A DNA stretch of 39,834 nucleotides from Oscillospiraceae bacterium (GTDB lineage Bacteria; Bacillota; Clostridia; Oscillospirales; Oscillospiraceae), in NCBI GenBank assembly GCA_017502285.1, contig JAFVVH010000008.1, positions 1-39,834 on the forward strand. The letters run 5' to 3'. Position numbers and translations under genes: made by a program. Below are positions 16,225 through 23,602 of this stretch, one piece after another; the stretch's first letter is position 1; each line of letters starts with the position of its first letter. The notes beneath the pieces are model-generated. The model ran no database searches. It was not told the origin of the DNA and saw nothing but the letters and a program-made list of their open reading frames with translations.

Positions 16225-17649
16225 TCACATTTTATCAACAATTTTTTCCATTGCGTTCTCCTGCGTGTCCTGCTGTGCCTGCTTTACCTGCCGCAGGACC
16301 CGGAAAATGATGGGCACAGCCAGCGCCAAAGTCAGCACGTCTGCCACCGCCTGCACGGAAACAATGCCCAACTCACCCATAAAAATGGCCATAGGATACA
16401 AAATAGGCAGAAAACAGGTGCCCTGCCGGGCCGTGGCCAGCAGAAACGCCTTGCCCGCATAACCCAGCCCCGCACAGAACATGTTGACCACCGCCACCCA
16501 TGCGTGGATGGGCAGGGCGATACACTGCAGACGAATACACAGTGCACCCAGCCGCTGCATCTCCAAATCCGCTTCGGCATTGAACATGGTAATGACCTCA
16601 GGCGCGAAAATGCCCAATCCCAGTGCCATGATCGCCGCACCAACAAAAGCTGTTATGGCAGAGAAGCGGTAGCTTTCCGTCACACGGTCATAGCGCCGCG
16701 CTCCCCAGTTGAAGCCGGCCACCGGCTGGAACCCGCTGCCGAAGCCCAGAATGATGCTGAAGGGGAACATCATGATCTTGGTGGACACGCCGATGCCCGC
16801 CAGCACGGAATCGGAAATGTCGCCGGCGATGTTGTTGAGCAGGATGCCCGCAACCACTGCAAGACCGGAGCGCAGCATGGACGGCATACCCACGGTAATG
16901 ATTTGGTGGAGAATATCCCACTTGAAGGAAAAGCATCGGAAAGACAGCCGCAGCAGGCTGTGCTTGGCCAGATAGGGAAAAATCAGAATGATCCAGCTGA
17001 CCAGCTTGGAAATAGCGGTTGCAATAGACGCGCCGGCCACACCCATTGCCGGGATGGGTCCCCAGCCAAAAATAAAGATAGGGTCCAGAACGCAGTTGAG
17101 AATACCGCCAAAGCCCATGCCGATCATGGACAGAGTGGCACTGCCCTCCGCCCGCAGGCACTGGTTCATTACAAAGGTGGATGCCATGAAGGGAGCTGCC
17201 ATCAAAACGTAAGTAGCATAGTCAATGGAATATTGGCGGCAGGTATCGGTGGCGCCCAGCAGGTCCACCATGGGCACCATAAACACGCTTCCCAAAATCA
17301 TCAGCAAAAGTCCTGCGCCAAAGGCAAGGAAAAACGCGGTAGACAGCACCTTGTCCGCCTTTTCCTTCTGCCGTGCGCCCAGCAGTCGGGCCACAAAGCT
17401 GTTTGCACCCACCGCCAGCATGGAGCCACCCATCATGATGATCTGGTCCAGTGCGGAGTTGACACTGACCGCGGCGGTGGCATTGGTGCCCAGTTCACTG
17501 ACAAAGTAGGTGTCTGCCAGCGAATAGATGGAGTTGATCAGAAATGCAATAATGGTGGGAATAGCCATCTCCGGAATGATTTTGGAGATAGGTGCATTGA
17601 GCATTTTGTTTTCCCGGAGGCTTCGATCCGGGGCTTGCCGTTCTTTCAT
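16225..17649 (-). CDS. MATE family efflux transporter
   Basis: This 474-residue membrane protein with about 12 helices belongs to the MATE (multidrug and toxic compound extrusion) family of cation- or proton-coupled antiporters. The family opening is plain (ISKIIPEMAIPTIIAFLINS, then IYSLADTYFVSELG). The repeated half begins near DILHQIITVGMPSMLRSGLA, and GFQPVAGFNWGARRYDRV is the conserved loop of the second half. AAGGAGAG lies before the ATG. It is transcribed alone; the substrate cannot be told. Confidence 0.93.
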   Translation of the reverse strand: MKERQAPDRSLRENKMLNAPISKIIPEMAIPTIIAFLINSIYSLADTYFVSELGTNATAAVSVNSALDQIIMMGGSMLAVGANSFVARLLGARQKEKADKVLSTAFFLAFGAGLLLMILGSVFMVPMVDLLGATDTCRQYSIDYATYVLMAAPFMASTFVMNQCLRAEGSATLSMIGMGFGGILNCVLDPIFIFGWGPIPAMGVAGASIATAISKLVSWIILIFPYLAKHSLLRLSFRCFSFKWDILHQIITVGMPSMLRSGLAVVAGILLNNIAGDISDSVLAGIGVSTKIMMFPFSIILGFGSGFQPVAGFNWGARRYDRVTESYRFSAITAFVGAAIMALGLGIFAPEVITMFNAEADLEMQRLGALCIRLQCIALPIHAWVAVVNMFCAGLGYAGKAFLLATARQGTCFLPILYPMAIFMGELGIVSVQAVADVLTLALAVPIIFRVLRQVKQAQQDTQENAMEKIVDKM

Positions 17650-17718
17650 GGTCTCTCCTTGTCCGCCGCGGTCAGTGTTTGCCTCCGCGGCGCATACCGC
17701 CTCAGTATATTTACTGTT

Positions 17719-17747
17719 ATTTTAGCAGATTTGCGCACAAATGGAAA
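17719..17747 (-). promoter_or_regulatory. Candidate promoter of the MATE gene
   Basis: On the minus strand TTTCCA (17747-17742) and TAAAAT (17724-17719) are 17 bp apart. The leader of about 60 bases includes a GC-rich CCGCGG inverted repeat near 17665-17690. Confidence 0.45.
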
Positions 17748-17794
17748 GCCCTGCGGCATCTGAAAAGTTATTTGTAAAAATACGAATTTTGGTA

Positions 17795-17823
17795 TTGACA
17801 ATTTAAGTGTCGTCTGCTAAACT
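17795..17823 (+). promoter_or_regulatory. Promoter of the tRNA-Thr/tRNA-Tyr unit
   Basis: A perfect TTGACA (17795-17800) and TAAACT (17818-17823) are spaced by 17 bp, about 30 bases before tRNA-Thr. Confidence 0.85.
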
Positions 17824-17853
17824 AACTTTTGCTGTGGACAGACCGCAAGACAC

Positions 17854-17929
17854 GCTGGTATAGCTCAGCCGGTAGAGCAGCTGATTTGTAATCAGCAGGT
17901 CGGGGGTTCGAATCCGTCTACCAGCTCCA
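17854..17929 (+). tRNA. tRNA-Thr (anticodon TGT)
   Basis: The cloverleaf is complete. The acceptor GCTGGTA pairs with TACCAGC, the D arm is GCTC/GAGC, the anticodon stem GCTGA/TCAGC holds TTTGTAA, the T-loop is TTCGAAT, and CCA is encoded. The T stem GGGGG/CCGTC holds a G-G mismatch at its middle pair and one G-U. Confidence 0.96.
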
Positions 17930-17938
17930 ATTTAATAT

Positions 17939-18023
17939 GGAGGAGTTCCCGAGTGGCCAAAGGGGGCAGACTGTAAATCTGTTGCGTTTCGCTTCGGTGG
18001 TTCGAATCCACCCTCCTCCACCA
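17939..18023 (+). tRNA. tRNA-Tyr (anticodon GTA)
   Basis: A class II tRNA: acceptor GGAGGAG with CTCCTCC, anticodon loop CTGTAAA giving GTA, a long variable arm, a GGTTCGAATCC T arm and encoded CCA. It is nine bases after tRNA-Thr, in the same transcript. Confidence 0.96.
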
Positions 18024-18033
18024 GTAAGGAAAG

Positions 18034-18065
18034 CCCTTGCATCCCAAAGGATGCAGGGGTTTTTT
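18034..18065 (+). terminator. Terminator of the tRNA unit
   Basis: CCCTTGCATCC (18034-18044) pairs with GGATGCAGGGG (18049-18059, one wobble) and is followed by six T. Confidence 0.9.
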
Positions 18066-18240
18066 CATGTCCCAAAAACTAAACATAACACAACACGACG
18101 CAACACGAAAAAGCACAAATATTTGGGTCAATATTGGGGTCAAAAAAGCACCACGGCCACCGCCCTGATGTCGCAGCCCTCCCCTATTGCATTCCCGCAT
18201 CTCCTCTTGCGTTTCATCCACCTCGATGCTACAATCAAAA
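18066..18240 (-). pseudogene. Possible scar of an integrase 3' end beside tRNA-Tyr
   Basis: This stretch behind the tRNA terminator contains no intact gene. Read on the minus strand it resembles the C-terminal end of a tyrosine recombinase split over frames: ASRWMKRKRRCGNAIGEG in one frame, then FDPNIDPNICAF in another, broken by stops. A tandem 12-base repeat (GACCCCAATATT, GACCCAAATATT on the minus strand) lies at about 18122-18145. The A/C-rich piece around 18075-18110 is also unlike its surroundings. tRNA 3' ends are standard integration sites and phage genes follow 2 kb away, so a decayed integrase is plausible, but the similarity is short and judged by eye. Confidence 0.3.
18207..18235 (+). 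promoter_or_regulatory. Promoter of the AAC(3)-family gene
   Basis: TTGCGT (18207-18212) and TACAAT (18230-18235) are spaced by 17 bp, giving a leader of about 30 bases. Confidence 0.65.
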
Positions 18241-18272
18241 AAACAGATAACCCGATTGGAATGTGATACACT

Positions 18273-19070
18273 ATGGTTACAAAAGCAGATATTATTTCCC
18301 AACTGACCCAAATGCGCGCGCCTACGGACAAGATCGTGCTGATGCACTCCTCCCTTCGTGCCGTCGGCCCGATAGAGGGCGGAGCACAGGCTCTTCTGGA
18401 CGCGCTGGTGGATTATTTCACCCGGGACGGCGGTCTGTTCTGTGTACCCACCCACACTTGGCACAATCTGGACAAAGAAATCACGCTGAACATGTCCGAC
18501 AGCGACAACTGTCTGGGTGCTTTCTCCACCGTGGCCCTGGAGGATGGACGGGGCCTCCGCTCGGAAAGCCCCACCCACTCCATGGTTGTTTTTGGTGACC
18601 GAGCAAAGGCTGAAAAGCTCATTCAGGATGAACCCCTTGTCACTACACCAACCGCTCCCAACAGTTGCTACGGAAAGCTTGACTTTATTCTGTTGGTCGG
18701 TGTAGCCCAGAACCGAAACACCTATCTGCACTGTGTGGACGAAATGCTTTCTATCCCCAACCGAATGGAAGAAAAAACCATGCCGCTGACCATCCGCAGA
18801 ACAAACGGCGAAGTGGTCACCCGACCCACTGCCCTGTTTTATACAGATTACATCGAGGATATTTCCGACCGCTTTATCAAGTATGACACCCCTTTCCGTT
18901 ACCACAGGTGTATTACCGACGGTTTTATTGGCAATGCCCCCACCCAGCTGTGTAATGCCCGAAAAATGCGGGACACCATTGCCTTGATTTGGAACAACAG
19001 CGGTGGGATCGATCCCCTGTTCAGTGAAAACCCTATCCCACAGAAATGGTACTGTACCCACGACATTTGA
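18273..19070 (+). CDS. AAC(3) family N-acetyltransferase
   Basis: This 265-residue protein belongs to the aminoglycoside 3-N-acetyltransferase family (Antibiotic_NAT, also B. subtilis YokD). Markers are VLMHSSLRAVGPIEGG near residue 22, the PTHTW segment, ESPTHSMVVFGDRA with the conserved histidine region, and LLVGVAQNRNTYLHCVDE. Members acetylate aminoglycosides or other amines with acetyl-CoA. Chromosomal forms like this are often poor resistance enzymes, so resistance should not be assumed. The ribosome site is weak (TTGGAATG). It starts the accessory region behind the tRNAs and is followed 46 bases later by the metallo-hydrolase gene, perhaps in one transcript. Confidence 0.88.
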   Translation: MVTKADIISQLTQMRAPTDKIVLMHSSLRAVGPIEGGAQALLDALVDYFTRDGGLFCVPTHTWHNLDKEITLNMSDSDNCLGAFSTVALEDGRGLRSESPTHSMVVFGDRAKAEKLIQDEPLVTTPTAPNSCYGKLDFILLVGVAQNRNTYLHCVDEMLSIPNRMEEKTMPLTIRRTNGEVVTRPTALFYTDYIEDISDRFIKYDTPFRYHRCITDGFIGNAPTQLCNARKMRDTIALIWNNSGGIDPLFSENPIPQKWYCTHDI

Positions 19071-19116
19071 AATGACCGTATATGACAATCACCAATAATC
19101 GCTTGAGGTAATAAAT

Positions 19117-20022
19117 ATGGACAGAACGGAATTCTTAGCGCAGAAGTATCTTGAAGCCCGACAGAAGTGGCTGCCCAAGAAGGCGGAGTATTATGCCAAT
19201 CCGGCCATCTCCTACGTGGAACCTTTTAAGATCGCAGACAACCTGTACTACGTGGGCGACAAACAGGTGTGCATCCACCTGATCGACACCGGGGACGGGC
19301 TGATCCTGCTGGATTCCGGCTTCCCCTGCGCTACTTATCTGCTCATTGAGAGTATCTGGCGGGCGGGCTTCGATCCCAAAAACGTCAAGTGGATCCTCCA
19401 CACCCACGGTCATTTCGACCACTTTGGTGCGGCGGAGGCCTTCCGCACCTTGTACGGCACCAAGTCTGCCATCAGCCGGGTAGATGCCCGGGCACTGAAG
19501 GAACTGCCCCACCGGGCTCACCTGGATCTGTCCGCCCTGCCCTATGCCCGTATCCCCACTTTCGACCGGGAACTGGAAGACGGTGATATCTTTGAACTTG
19601 GCAATACCAAGATCCGCTGTGTGCTCACCCCCGGCCACACCCCCGGTGTGCTCAGTTTCTTCTTCAACGTGGCCTGGGAAGGCAAGACCTACCTTGCCGG
19701 TCTGTTCGGCGGTGCGGGTCGCAACGCTATGAGCCGCCCCTATACCTCCCATAATATGGAGCCTGAACATGCCGCCGATATGATGCTGGACTCCATCGCG
19801 CACATCTGGAACGAGCCGGTCATGGTGCATTTGGGCAACCACCCCGGCAACAACAAGACCATGCAGAAGCGGGCGAAGCAGCTGGAGGAGGGCGGCAACC
19901 CCTTCATCGCCCCCAACAGCTGGCATACGTTCCTGACTGAACTGAAAGAGGACACCCTGGCCGTCATGGAGAAAAACAAGGCCATGGACGCAGAGATGAC
20001 CGCCCTGTTCGGCGAAGAATAA
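19117..20022 (+). CDS. Metallo-beta-lactamase fold hydrolase
   Basis: The 301-residue protein has the metallo-beta-lactamase fold. The motif is HTHGHFDHFG, giving HxHxDH at His97, His99, Asp101 and His102. A third metal histidine lies in PGHTPG (His174) and another in LGNHPGNN (His242). The loop GLILLDSGFPCATYL precedes them. The spacing is closest to subclass B3-like and related cytoplasmic hydrolases. No signal peptide is visible, which argues against a secreted beta-lactamase. The substrate is not known. GAGG is nine bases upstream of the ATG. A strong terminator shared with the phage cassette follows. Confidence 0.88.
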   Translation: MDRTEFLAQKYLEARQKWLPKKAEYYANPAISYVEPFKIADNLYYVGDKQVCIHLIDTGDGLILLDSGFPCATYLLIESIWRAGFDPKNVKWILHTHGHFDHFGAAEAFRTLYGTKSAISRVDARALKELPHRAHLDLSALPYARIPTFDRELEDGDIFELGNTKIRCVLTPGHTPGVLSFFFNVAWEGKTYLAGLFGGAGRNAMSRPYTSHNMEPEHAADMMLDSIAHIWNEPVMVHLGNHPGNNKTMQKRAKQLEEGGNPFIAPNSWHTFLTELKEDTLAVMEKNKAMDAEMTALFGEE

Positions 20023-20034
20023 GAGTAAAGAAAG

Positions 20035-20070
20035 CCCGCCCCGTCGGCATAGCCGGTGGGGCGGGTCTTT
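20035..20070. terminator. Bidirectional terminator between hydrolase and lysis cassette
   Basis: CCCGCCCCGTCGGC (20035-20048) pairs with 20052-20065 (two wobbles) around ATA. TCTTTT follows on the right and, on the minus strand, CTTTCTTT on the left. It ends both convergent units and marks the left border of the phage-derived cassette. Confidence 0.88.
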
Positions 20071-20727
20071 TCACATCTTGGCTGACACGATCATAGTTGC
20101 CACTTCTTCTCTTGTGGCAAAGGACTGAGGGCGGGTTCCGTCGGTGATTCCCAAGCGCTTGGCCTCGGGCATTTTACCCCAGGGGCTCTCCGGGCGCTCA
20201 CTCTGGCGGGCCAGCCAATCTGCCATGAGATTATCAAACTGCAGTTGGGTCAAGATTTCTTCCTCCTCATAGGCGGGGCGGTACGCCCCAACGATGTACT
20301 TTTTGTGTCGTGTGCGGCGCATGACTGCACCGCCATTAGCCTCGTTGCCGCTGCCGGTATTTCCGTCAATGGTGGTGATATACTCACCGTCCCACTTTTC
20401 GCAGATACCCACATGAGCAGCGCTTGTCTTCCCGGAGAAATTGAAGAAAATCACATCCCCCGGGCGATAGTCCCCCCGCACTCCCTGCTTCTTGTGATAG
20501 GTCAGCAGGGTCGGGCAATAAGCCGTGCGGCCACCCCCATAGAAAAGCGCAGACGCACCCGCCTGTTGAAACAGCCACCACACAAAGGTGCAGCACCAGG
20601 GATAGCCTGCCCCGGACACCTCACGGCCATAGTAGGCGGTGTTGTATTTGACTTTGTTGCTCCCGGCAGGCCGCTCGGTCATACCAAGTTCCCCGCGGGC
20701 CAGTGTCAGCAGCATGTCAGCCGTCAC
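20071..20727 (-). CDS. Phage-type CHAP-domain endolysin
   Basis: This 218-residue protein has a CHAP (cysteine/histidine amidohydrolase) domain that cuts peptidoglycan. The catalytic cysteine is in GYPWCCTFVWW (Cys45 or Cys46), the histidine is His105 in AAHVGICE, and DGNTG follows. The C-terminal 60 residues (LMADWLARQSERPES, GITDGTRPQSFATREEVATM) form an SLH-like segment often found at the end of clostridial phage lysins, probably for wall binding. The start is a GTG with GGAGGGG eight bases upstream, inside the preceding holin gene, which it overlaps by 11 bases. It has no signal peptide, so release depends on the holin genes next to it. Confidence 0.92.
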   Translation of the reverse strand: MTADMLLTLARGELGMTERPAGSNKVKYNTAYYGREVSGAGYPWCCTFVWWLFQQAGASALFYGGGRTAYCPTLLTYHKKQGVRGDYRPGDVIFFNFSGKTSAAHVGICEKWDGEYITTIDGNTGSGNEANGGAVMRRTRHKKYIVGAYRPAYEEEEILTQLQFDNLMADWLARQSERPESPWGKMPEAKRLGITDGTRPQSFATREEVATMIVSAKM

Positions 20728-21028
20728 AGGCTGTCCCCTCCAGCTGCCGGTGCAGCTTCAGCACCGCCGCTTCCACCGCGTCCACTACCGCGCCGTTGTC
20801 CACATCAAAGCCCTTTTCCTCCAGCACCGACAGGGCATACTCCAGCCGCTGCTGCCCGGAGCACTGGTGGTACAGCTGCTGAGCCGCCGCTACGGCAATA
20901 TCCACCCAACCCAACAGTTCCTTGCGCTCCTCGGCCGTGGTCTTGCTGCTCAGCCAGGGCAGCAGGAACACAGTGACCACTGCCACCGCCAGCGCGATAA
21001 CCGCCTCAAGAATACTCGTAATGTCCAT
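20717..21028 (-). CDS. Phage holin, LLH-like
   Basis: The 103-residue protein starts with a single hydrophobic helix (ILEAVIALAVAVVTVFLLPW, about 6-25). A soluble helical part with a family-like pattern follows: ERKELLGWVDIAVAAAQQLY, then RLEYALSVLEEKGFDVD. This is the layout of LLH-type holins (Lactobacillus phage LL-H). The function would be to permeabilise the membrane and let the endolysin out. The ATG at 21028 follows AAAGGAAAAAACGGAAG. Its end overlaps the endolysin gene and its start overlaps the preceding membrane-protein gene by 23 bases. Confidence 0.82.
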   Translation of the reverse strand: MDITSILEAVIALAVAVVTVFLLPWLSSKTTAEERKELLGWVDIAVAAAQQLYHQCSGQQRLEYALSVLEEKGFDVDNGAVVDAVEAAVLKLHRQLEGTACDG

Positions 21029-21245
21029 CTTCCGTTTTTTCCTTTCTGTTTTGTTTTTGCAGGGCGTTGCGGCCAAACATCAGGGCCAGCTCGCCCCCGA
21101 AAAAGGCCAGCACGGGGGCCAACAGGCCTCCGGCATCCTGCCCCGTCCGGGACAGGATGCGCATAGCCCACAAACTGCACAGCGTACCCGCCGCCACACA
21201 CCAGACCACCATCACCTTGCCAAACAGGTGGGGTATGTTCCTCAT
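21006..21245 (-). CDS. Small holin-like membrane protein
   Basis: This 79-residue protein has two hydrophobic segments (about 10-28 and 38-58) and a charged C-terminal tail (KQNRKEKTEDGHYEYS), the plan of a class II holin. I take the ATG at 21245 because it overlaps the stop of the XhlA-like gene as ATGA, a usual coupling device. No specific family is recognised; its place between an XhlA-like protein and an LLH-like holin makes a role in lysis likely. It could also be an antiholin. Confidence 0.7.
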   Translation of the reverse strand: MRNIPHLFGKVMVVWCVAAGTLCSLWAMRILSRTGQDAGGLLAPVLAFFGGELALMFGRNALQKQNRKEKTEDGHYEYS

Positions 21246-21541
21246 ACTGCCAGCCCCGCCCGGCTCAACAGCCACGTCAATACAGCAGTGGCCGTCACCA
21301 GCACCAGCTTATTTACAAGCTCATCCCAGCGCTTTGCTGGTTTCGCCTCCAGCGCGGTGACTTTGCCGTCCAGCTCATCCACCGCGTCGGCTACCCGCTC
21401 CTGTTTTTCCGCCATGACCTCCATGGAGGTAGCTAGACGGGTGAGCACCTCGGTAGAAGTCTCCAGCTTTTCAATGCGGTGCTGGTTGGACTTGGCCCGT
21501 TCCTCCACCTCGGTCAGGCGGTGCTCAATGCTCAGCTCCAT
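21242..21541 (-). CDS. XhlA-like coiled-coil membrane protein of the lysis module
   Basis: The 99-residue protein has a long heptad-patterned helix (about 3-68, HRLTEVEERAKSNQHRIEKL and the following heptads) and one membrane segment at the C-terminus (VLVTATAVLTWLLSRAG). This is the form of XhlA, which in PBSX-type elements works with the holin and amidase in lysis. Its ATG follows the previous stop by one base, and GGTGGGGGTGA is the ribosome site. Confidence 0.75.
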   Translation of the reverse strand: MELSIEHRLTEVEERAKSNQHRIEKLETSTEVLTRLATSMEVMAEKQERVADAVDELDGKVTALEAKPAKRWDELVNKLVLVTATAVLTWLLSRAGLAV

Positions 21542-21542
21542 C

Positions 21543-21749
21543 TCATGTCACCCCCACCATCTCACCTGGGACCTCATCCTCCGCCACAGCGTTCTTGGCA
21601 CTGATGGCGCTCTGGATCTCGGCAAGGTCCTCCTCGGTCAGAACGCCCTTCTCATGCCAGCTTGCGGCATTGAGGATAACCTGATAGTCTGCCATCTTAC
21701 CCACGGCCTTCAAAAATCCGTCCTTCACAAAGTTTCTCATACTGAACAT
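21543..21749 (-). CDS. XkdX-like small phage tail-region protein
   Basis: This 68-residue protein has MRNFVKDGFLKAVGKMADYQ, then VILNAASWHEKGVLTEEDLA. Such short proteins with a tryptophan/lysine turn and an acidic end stand directly after tail-fibre genes in PBSX-like phages (XkdX-like); the function is unknown. The first ATG (21749) overlaps the fibre gene's stop (TAATG), with GGGAGGT eight bases upstream; a second ATG at 21740 is possible. Confidence 0.72.
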   Translation of the reverse strand: MFSMRNFVKDGFLKAVGKMADYQVILNAASWHEKGVLTEEDLAEIQSAISAKNAVAEDEVPGEMVGVT

Positions 21750-22987
21750 TAGATGTTACCTCCCATAGAAATAATGGCCTGAGTCAGCTGCTCAAAAGCC
21801 TTGTTGATGTCCCGGTTGTATTCGCAATCAATGACAACACCGGGAGTGTCTGTCAATAGTGTGGTGGCAAACGCATAAGACGTTACTCCTTTCACCTTCC
21901 CGTCCGCATCCGGGGTATAGGTTTCTGCCTTGTAATGCTCATACATGCCCTTGGTGCTCTCATCAAAGACGCTGATGCAGATGTCGTTACCGTACTCGGT
22001 AATGGCCGCATTGCCCGTACCAACCGAACCGCCAATCGCAAACTTGATATATCCGTCTTGTGCAGGAGTGACAGCGCCGCCGGGGGCGGGGTAGGAGCTG
22101 TTGTATACCGTTTTGTTTGTGTCGTAAAATACGACCCGCGGCATCTGTGGGCATTGAATACGCAGTCTTACTCCCGCTTTGACGGGAATGCAGTTCTTGG
22201 AACGAATGGTGTCTGTTGAGCCTGCAGCGTTTCCACTGTTGTAAACAGTTCCCAGCTCCCACTGCTCGTCCCATAAATTCAGCCCCGTTTTCGTCAGCGT
22301 AACCGCACTAATATCCACGTTGGGATCTTCACTGCTCACCTTCACGGACAGTTCATGCTCCAGCGGACTTGCATCTTCCAAGAAGACCACAGGACCGCTT
22401 GCAGTCCCTACCAGAGCATTTGCGTAGAGGGTGTTTCCCTGCCGCACAGTCAACTCGCCGGGGATGCCCTGCAATCCTTGTTCGCCTTGCGGACCTTGCT
22501 CACCACGGCTGGGCTTTCCGGCATCCGTGTAGGTCGTACCGTCCCACTCCCACCAGTTGCCATTCTCTCCGATTACAGGCGGATGGGAGGCGTAGCCCTC
22601 GGCCTGCTTCACCTTCTCCGTGACCCTGCGCTCCATCTCTGTAAACTCACTGGGGATTTCGGGCCACTGCTTGTCCCCGGACAGAGAGGCAGGGATGTAG
22701 ACGTTGACGGTGTTGGTGTGCCGCACACGCTCGCCCTGAGTGGCTTTGAGTTGCATCTGATAGTAACCGGCAACAGACAACTGCCCGGCAGTCAAAACGG
22801 TACTCAGACCCTCCTCCGTCACCGTCAGAGGCAGAATATCCATAGCCTCGCCCACTTGCACCAGCATGGTCCAATCCCATCCGTTGGGGATGTCACCGAC
22901 CACGGTCAGTGTGCCCGTCAGGTTGTCAAACTGCCGGGCGAAAATATCGCCGTCGGCTTGAACAGTCCAGTTTTCAAATCGAATCAT
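21749..22987 (-). CDS. Phage baseplate/tail-fibre protein with collagen-like segment
   Basis: The 412-residue protein looks like a phage receptor-binding or upper baseplate protein. Its N-terminal ~110 residues (IRFENWTVQADGDIFARQFD, PNGWDWTMLVQVG) form a beta-rich domain like those that attach fibres to baseplates. A short helical linker follows, then NGNWWEWDGTTYTDAGKPS, a collagen-like triplet stretch (residues 162-178), and a large beta-rich C-terminal part that could bind cell-surface sugars. Collagen-like triplets usually mark a trimer. AAGGAGG lies seven bases before the ATG. No other tail gene is present, which is odd for a fibre. Confidence 0.78.
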   Translation of the reverse strand: MIRFENWTVQADGDIFARQFDNLTGTLTVVGDIPNGWDWTMLVQVGEAMDILPLTVTEEGLSTVLTAGQLSVAGYYQMQLKATQGERVRHTNTVNVYIPASLSGDKQWPEIPSEFTEMERRVTEKVKQAEGYASHPPVIGENGNWWEWDGTTYTDAGKPSRGEQGPQGEQGLQGIPGELTVRQGNTLYANALVGTASGPVVFLEDASPLEHELSVKVSSEDPNVDISAVTLTKTGLNLWDEQWELGTVYNSGNAAGSTDTIRSKNCIPVKAGVRLRIQCPQMPRVVFYDTNKTVYNSSYPAPGGAVTPAQDGYIKFAIGGSVGTGNAAITEYGNDICISVFDESTKGMYEHYKAETYTPDADGKVKGVTSYAFATTLLTDTPGVVIDCEYNRDINKAFEQLTQAIISMGGNI

Positions 22988-23031
22988 CCGTACACCTCCT
23001 TTCCCATTTTGTTAAACTGTTTTTTCCTCAT
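22984..23031 (-). CDS. 15-residue peptide coupled to the fibre gene
   Basis: A short open frame, MRKKQFNKMGKEVYG, starts at an ATG with a strong ribosome site (AAAGGAG) six to seven bases upstream. It ends with a TGA that overlaps the fibre gene's ATG (ATGA). Its own 3' part contains the AAGGAGG of the fibre gene. It may be a basic micro-peptide or a leader frame whose translation controls the fibre start. No homology can be judged at this size. Confidence 0.45.
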   Translation of the reverse strand: MRKKQFNKMGKEVYG

Positions 23032-23049
23032 AACGTTTTCTCCTTTCCG

Positions 23050-23376
23050 TTATTCCTGCATGCTCATCAAATAGCGTTGCGCCCCGTAGCGCAGACACTG
23101 CCGCAACCGTTTCTCTCCGCGCTTGATGGTGCGGCATACGGTCGATTTATTCACGCCCAGCGATGCCGCGATTTGCGGCTGACTCACTCCTTTTCCGTAA
23201 TAGAGCAGCAACATCGTTCGCTGACGGGGGCTCACATCCTCCCGGATGCATCGGAGCAGATTTTGTATCAGCTGGCCACGCTCCTGCTCATCTCCGTTTT
23301 CCTGCTGGACTTGACGCATATACATGGCCATGTCAGCTCGATAAGGCTCTGCACATCTATATTTTGTATTTGGCAT
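23050..23376 (-). CDS. Sigma-region-4-like phage regulator
   Basis: The 108-residue protein ends in a helix-turn-helix like region 4 of sigma-70 factors (about 62-98: LLLYYGKGVSQPQIAASLGV then NKSTVCRTIKRGEKRLRQCL). No region 2 is present, so it is not a full sigma factor. Small proteins of this type (ArpU/late-gene activators) turn on late operons in many Firmicute phages. It lies directly upstream of the fibre-lysis genes. GAAAGGGGC precedes the ATG, and the gene overlaps the previous one by 20 bases. Confidence 0.8.
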   Translation of the reverse strand: MPNTKYRCAEPYRADMAMYMRQVQQENGDEQERGQLIQNLLRCIREDVSPRQRTMLLLYYGKGVSQPQIAASLGVNKSTVCRTIKRGEKRLRQCLRYGAQRYLMSMQE

Positions 23377-23590
23377 TGCGACAATAGCCCCTTTCGTAAT
23401 ATCGTTCGCACACCACTGCCACGTCCCGTGTCTCCCGATACATGGCCGTAAGCGTTTCGATGCGCAGCTCCAATCCGCGCCGCACCTGCGGGTCTTCAGT
23501 CTGTGCCCACTCCTGCTTCAGCCGGGCAATGCGCACCGCCAGAATATGGGCGCTGTTTCGGTAAGACACGGCCAGTTCCTTCAGTTTCAT
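23357..23590 (-). CDS. Small helical phage protein
   Basis: This 77-residue protein is predicted to be almost wholly helical (SYRNSAHILAVRIARLKQEW, then RGLELRIETLTAMYRETRDV) and ends with CERYYERGYCRNAKYKI, a tail I associate with small phage proteins coded just before sigma-like regulators in this bacterial group. It could be a partner of the regulator, since the genes overlap by 20 bases. AAGGAGGTGGATGG before the ATG is a strong ribosome site. Function unknown. Confidence 0.68.
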   Translation of the reverse strand: MKLKELAVSYRNSAHILAVRIARLKQEWAQTEDPQVRRGLELRIETLTAMYRETRDVAVVCERYYERGYCRNAKYKI

Positions 23591-23602
23591 CCATCCACCT
23601 CC

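Noticed and set aside
16144-17763. A 539-residue plus-strand frame opposite the MATE gene
   Set aside because: The His/Gln/Arg-rich composition and antisense position to a clear membrane protein show it to be a shadow.
17892-19088. A 398-residue minus-strand frame across tRNA-Tyr, part of tRNA-Thr and the AAC(3) gene
   Set aside because: It translates tRNA genes backwards, a well-known false protein type; only the part near 18066-18240 is kept as a possible integrase scar.
19117-20022. The metallo-hydrolase as a secreted beta-lactamase
   Set aside because: The metal motif fits the fold, but no signal peptide is present and many cytoplasmic enzymes share the motif.
21749-22987. The fibre gene as a host collagen-like surface protein
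   Set aside because: It has no signal peptide or wall anchor and is embedded between a phage regulator and XkdX/holin/lysin genes, so a phage origin fits better.
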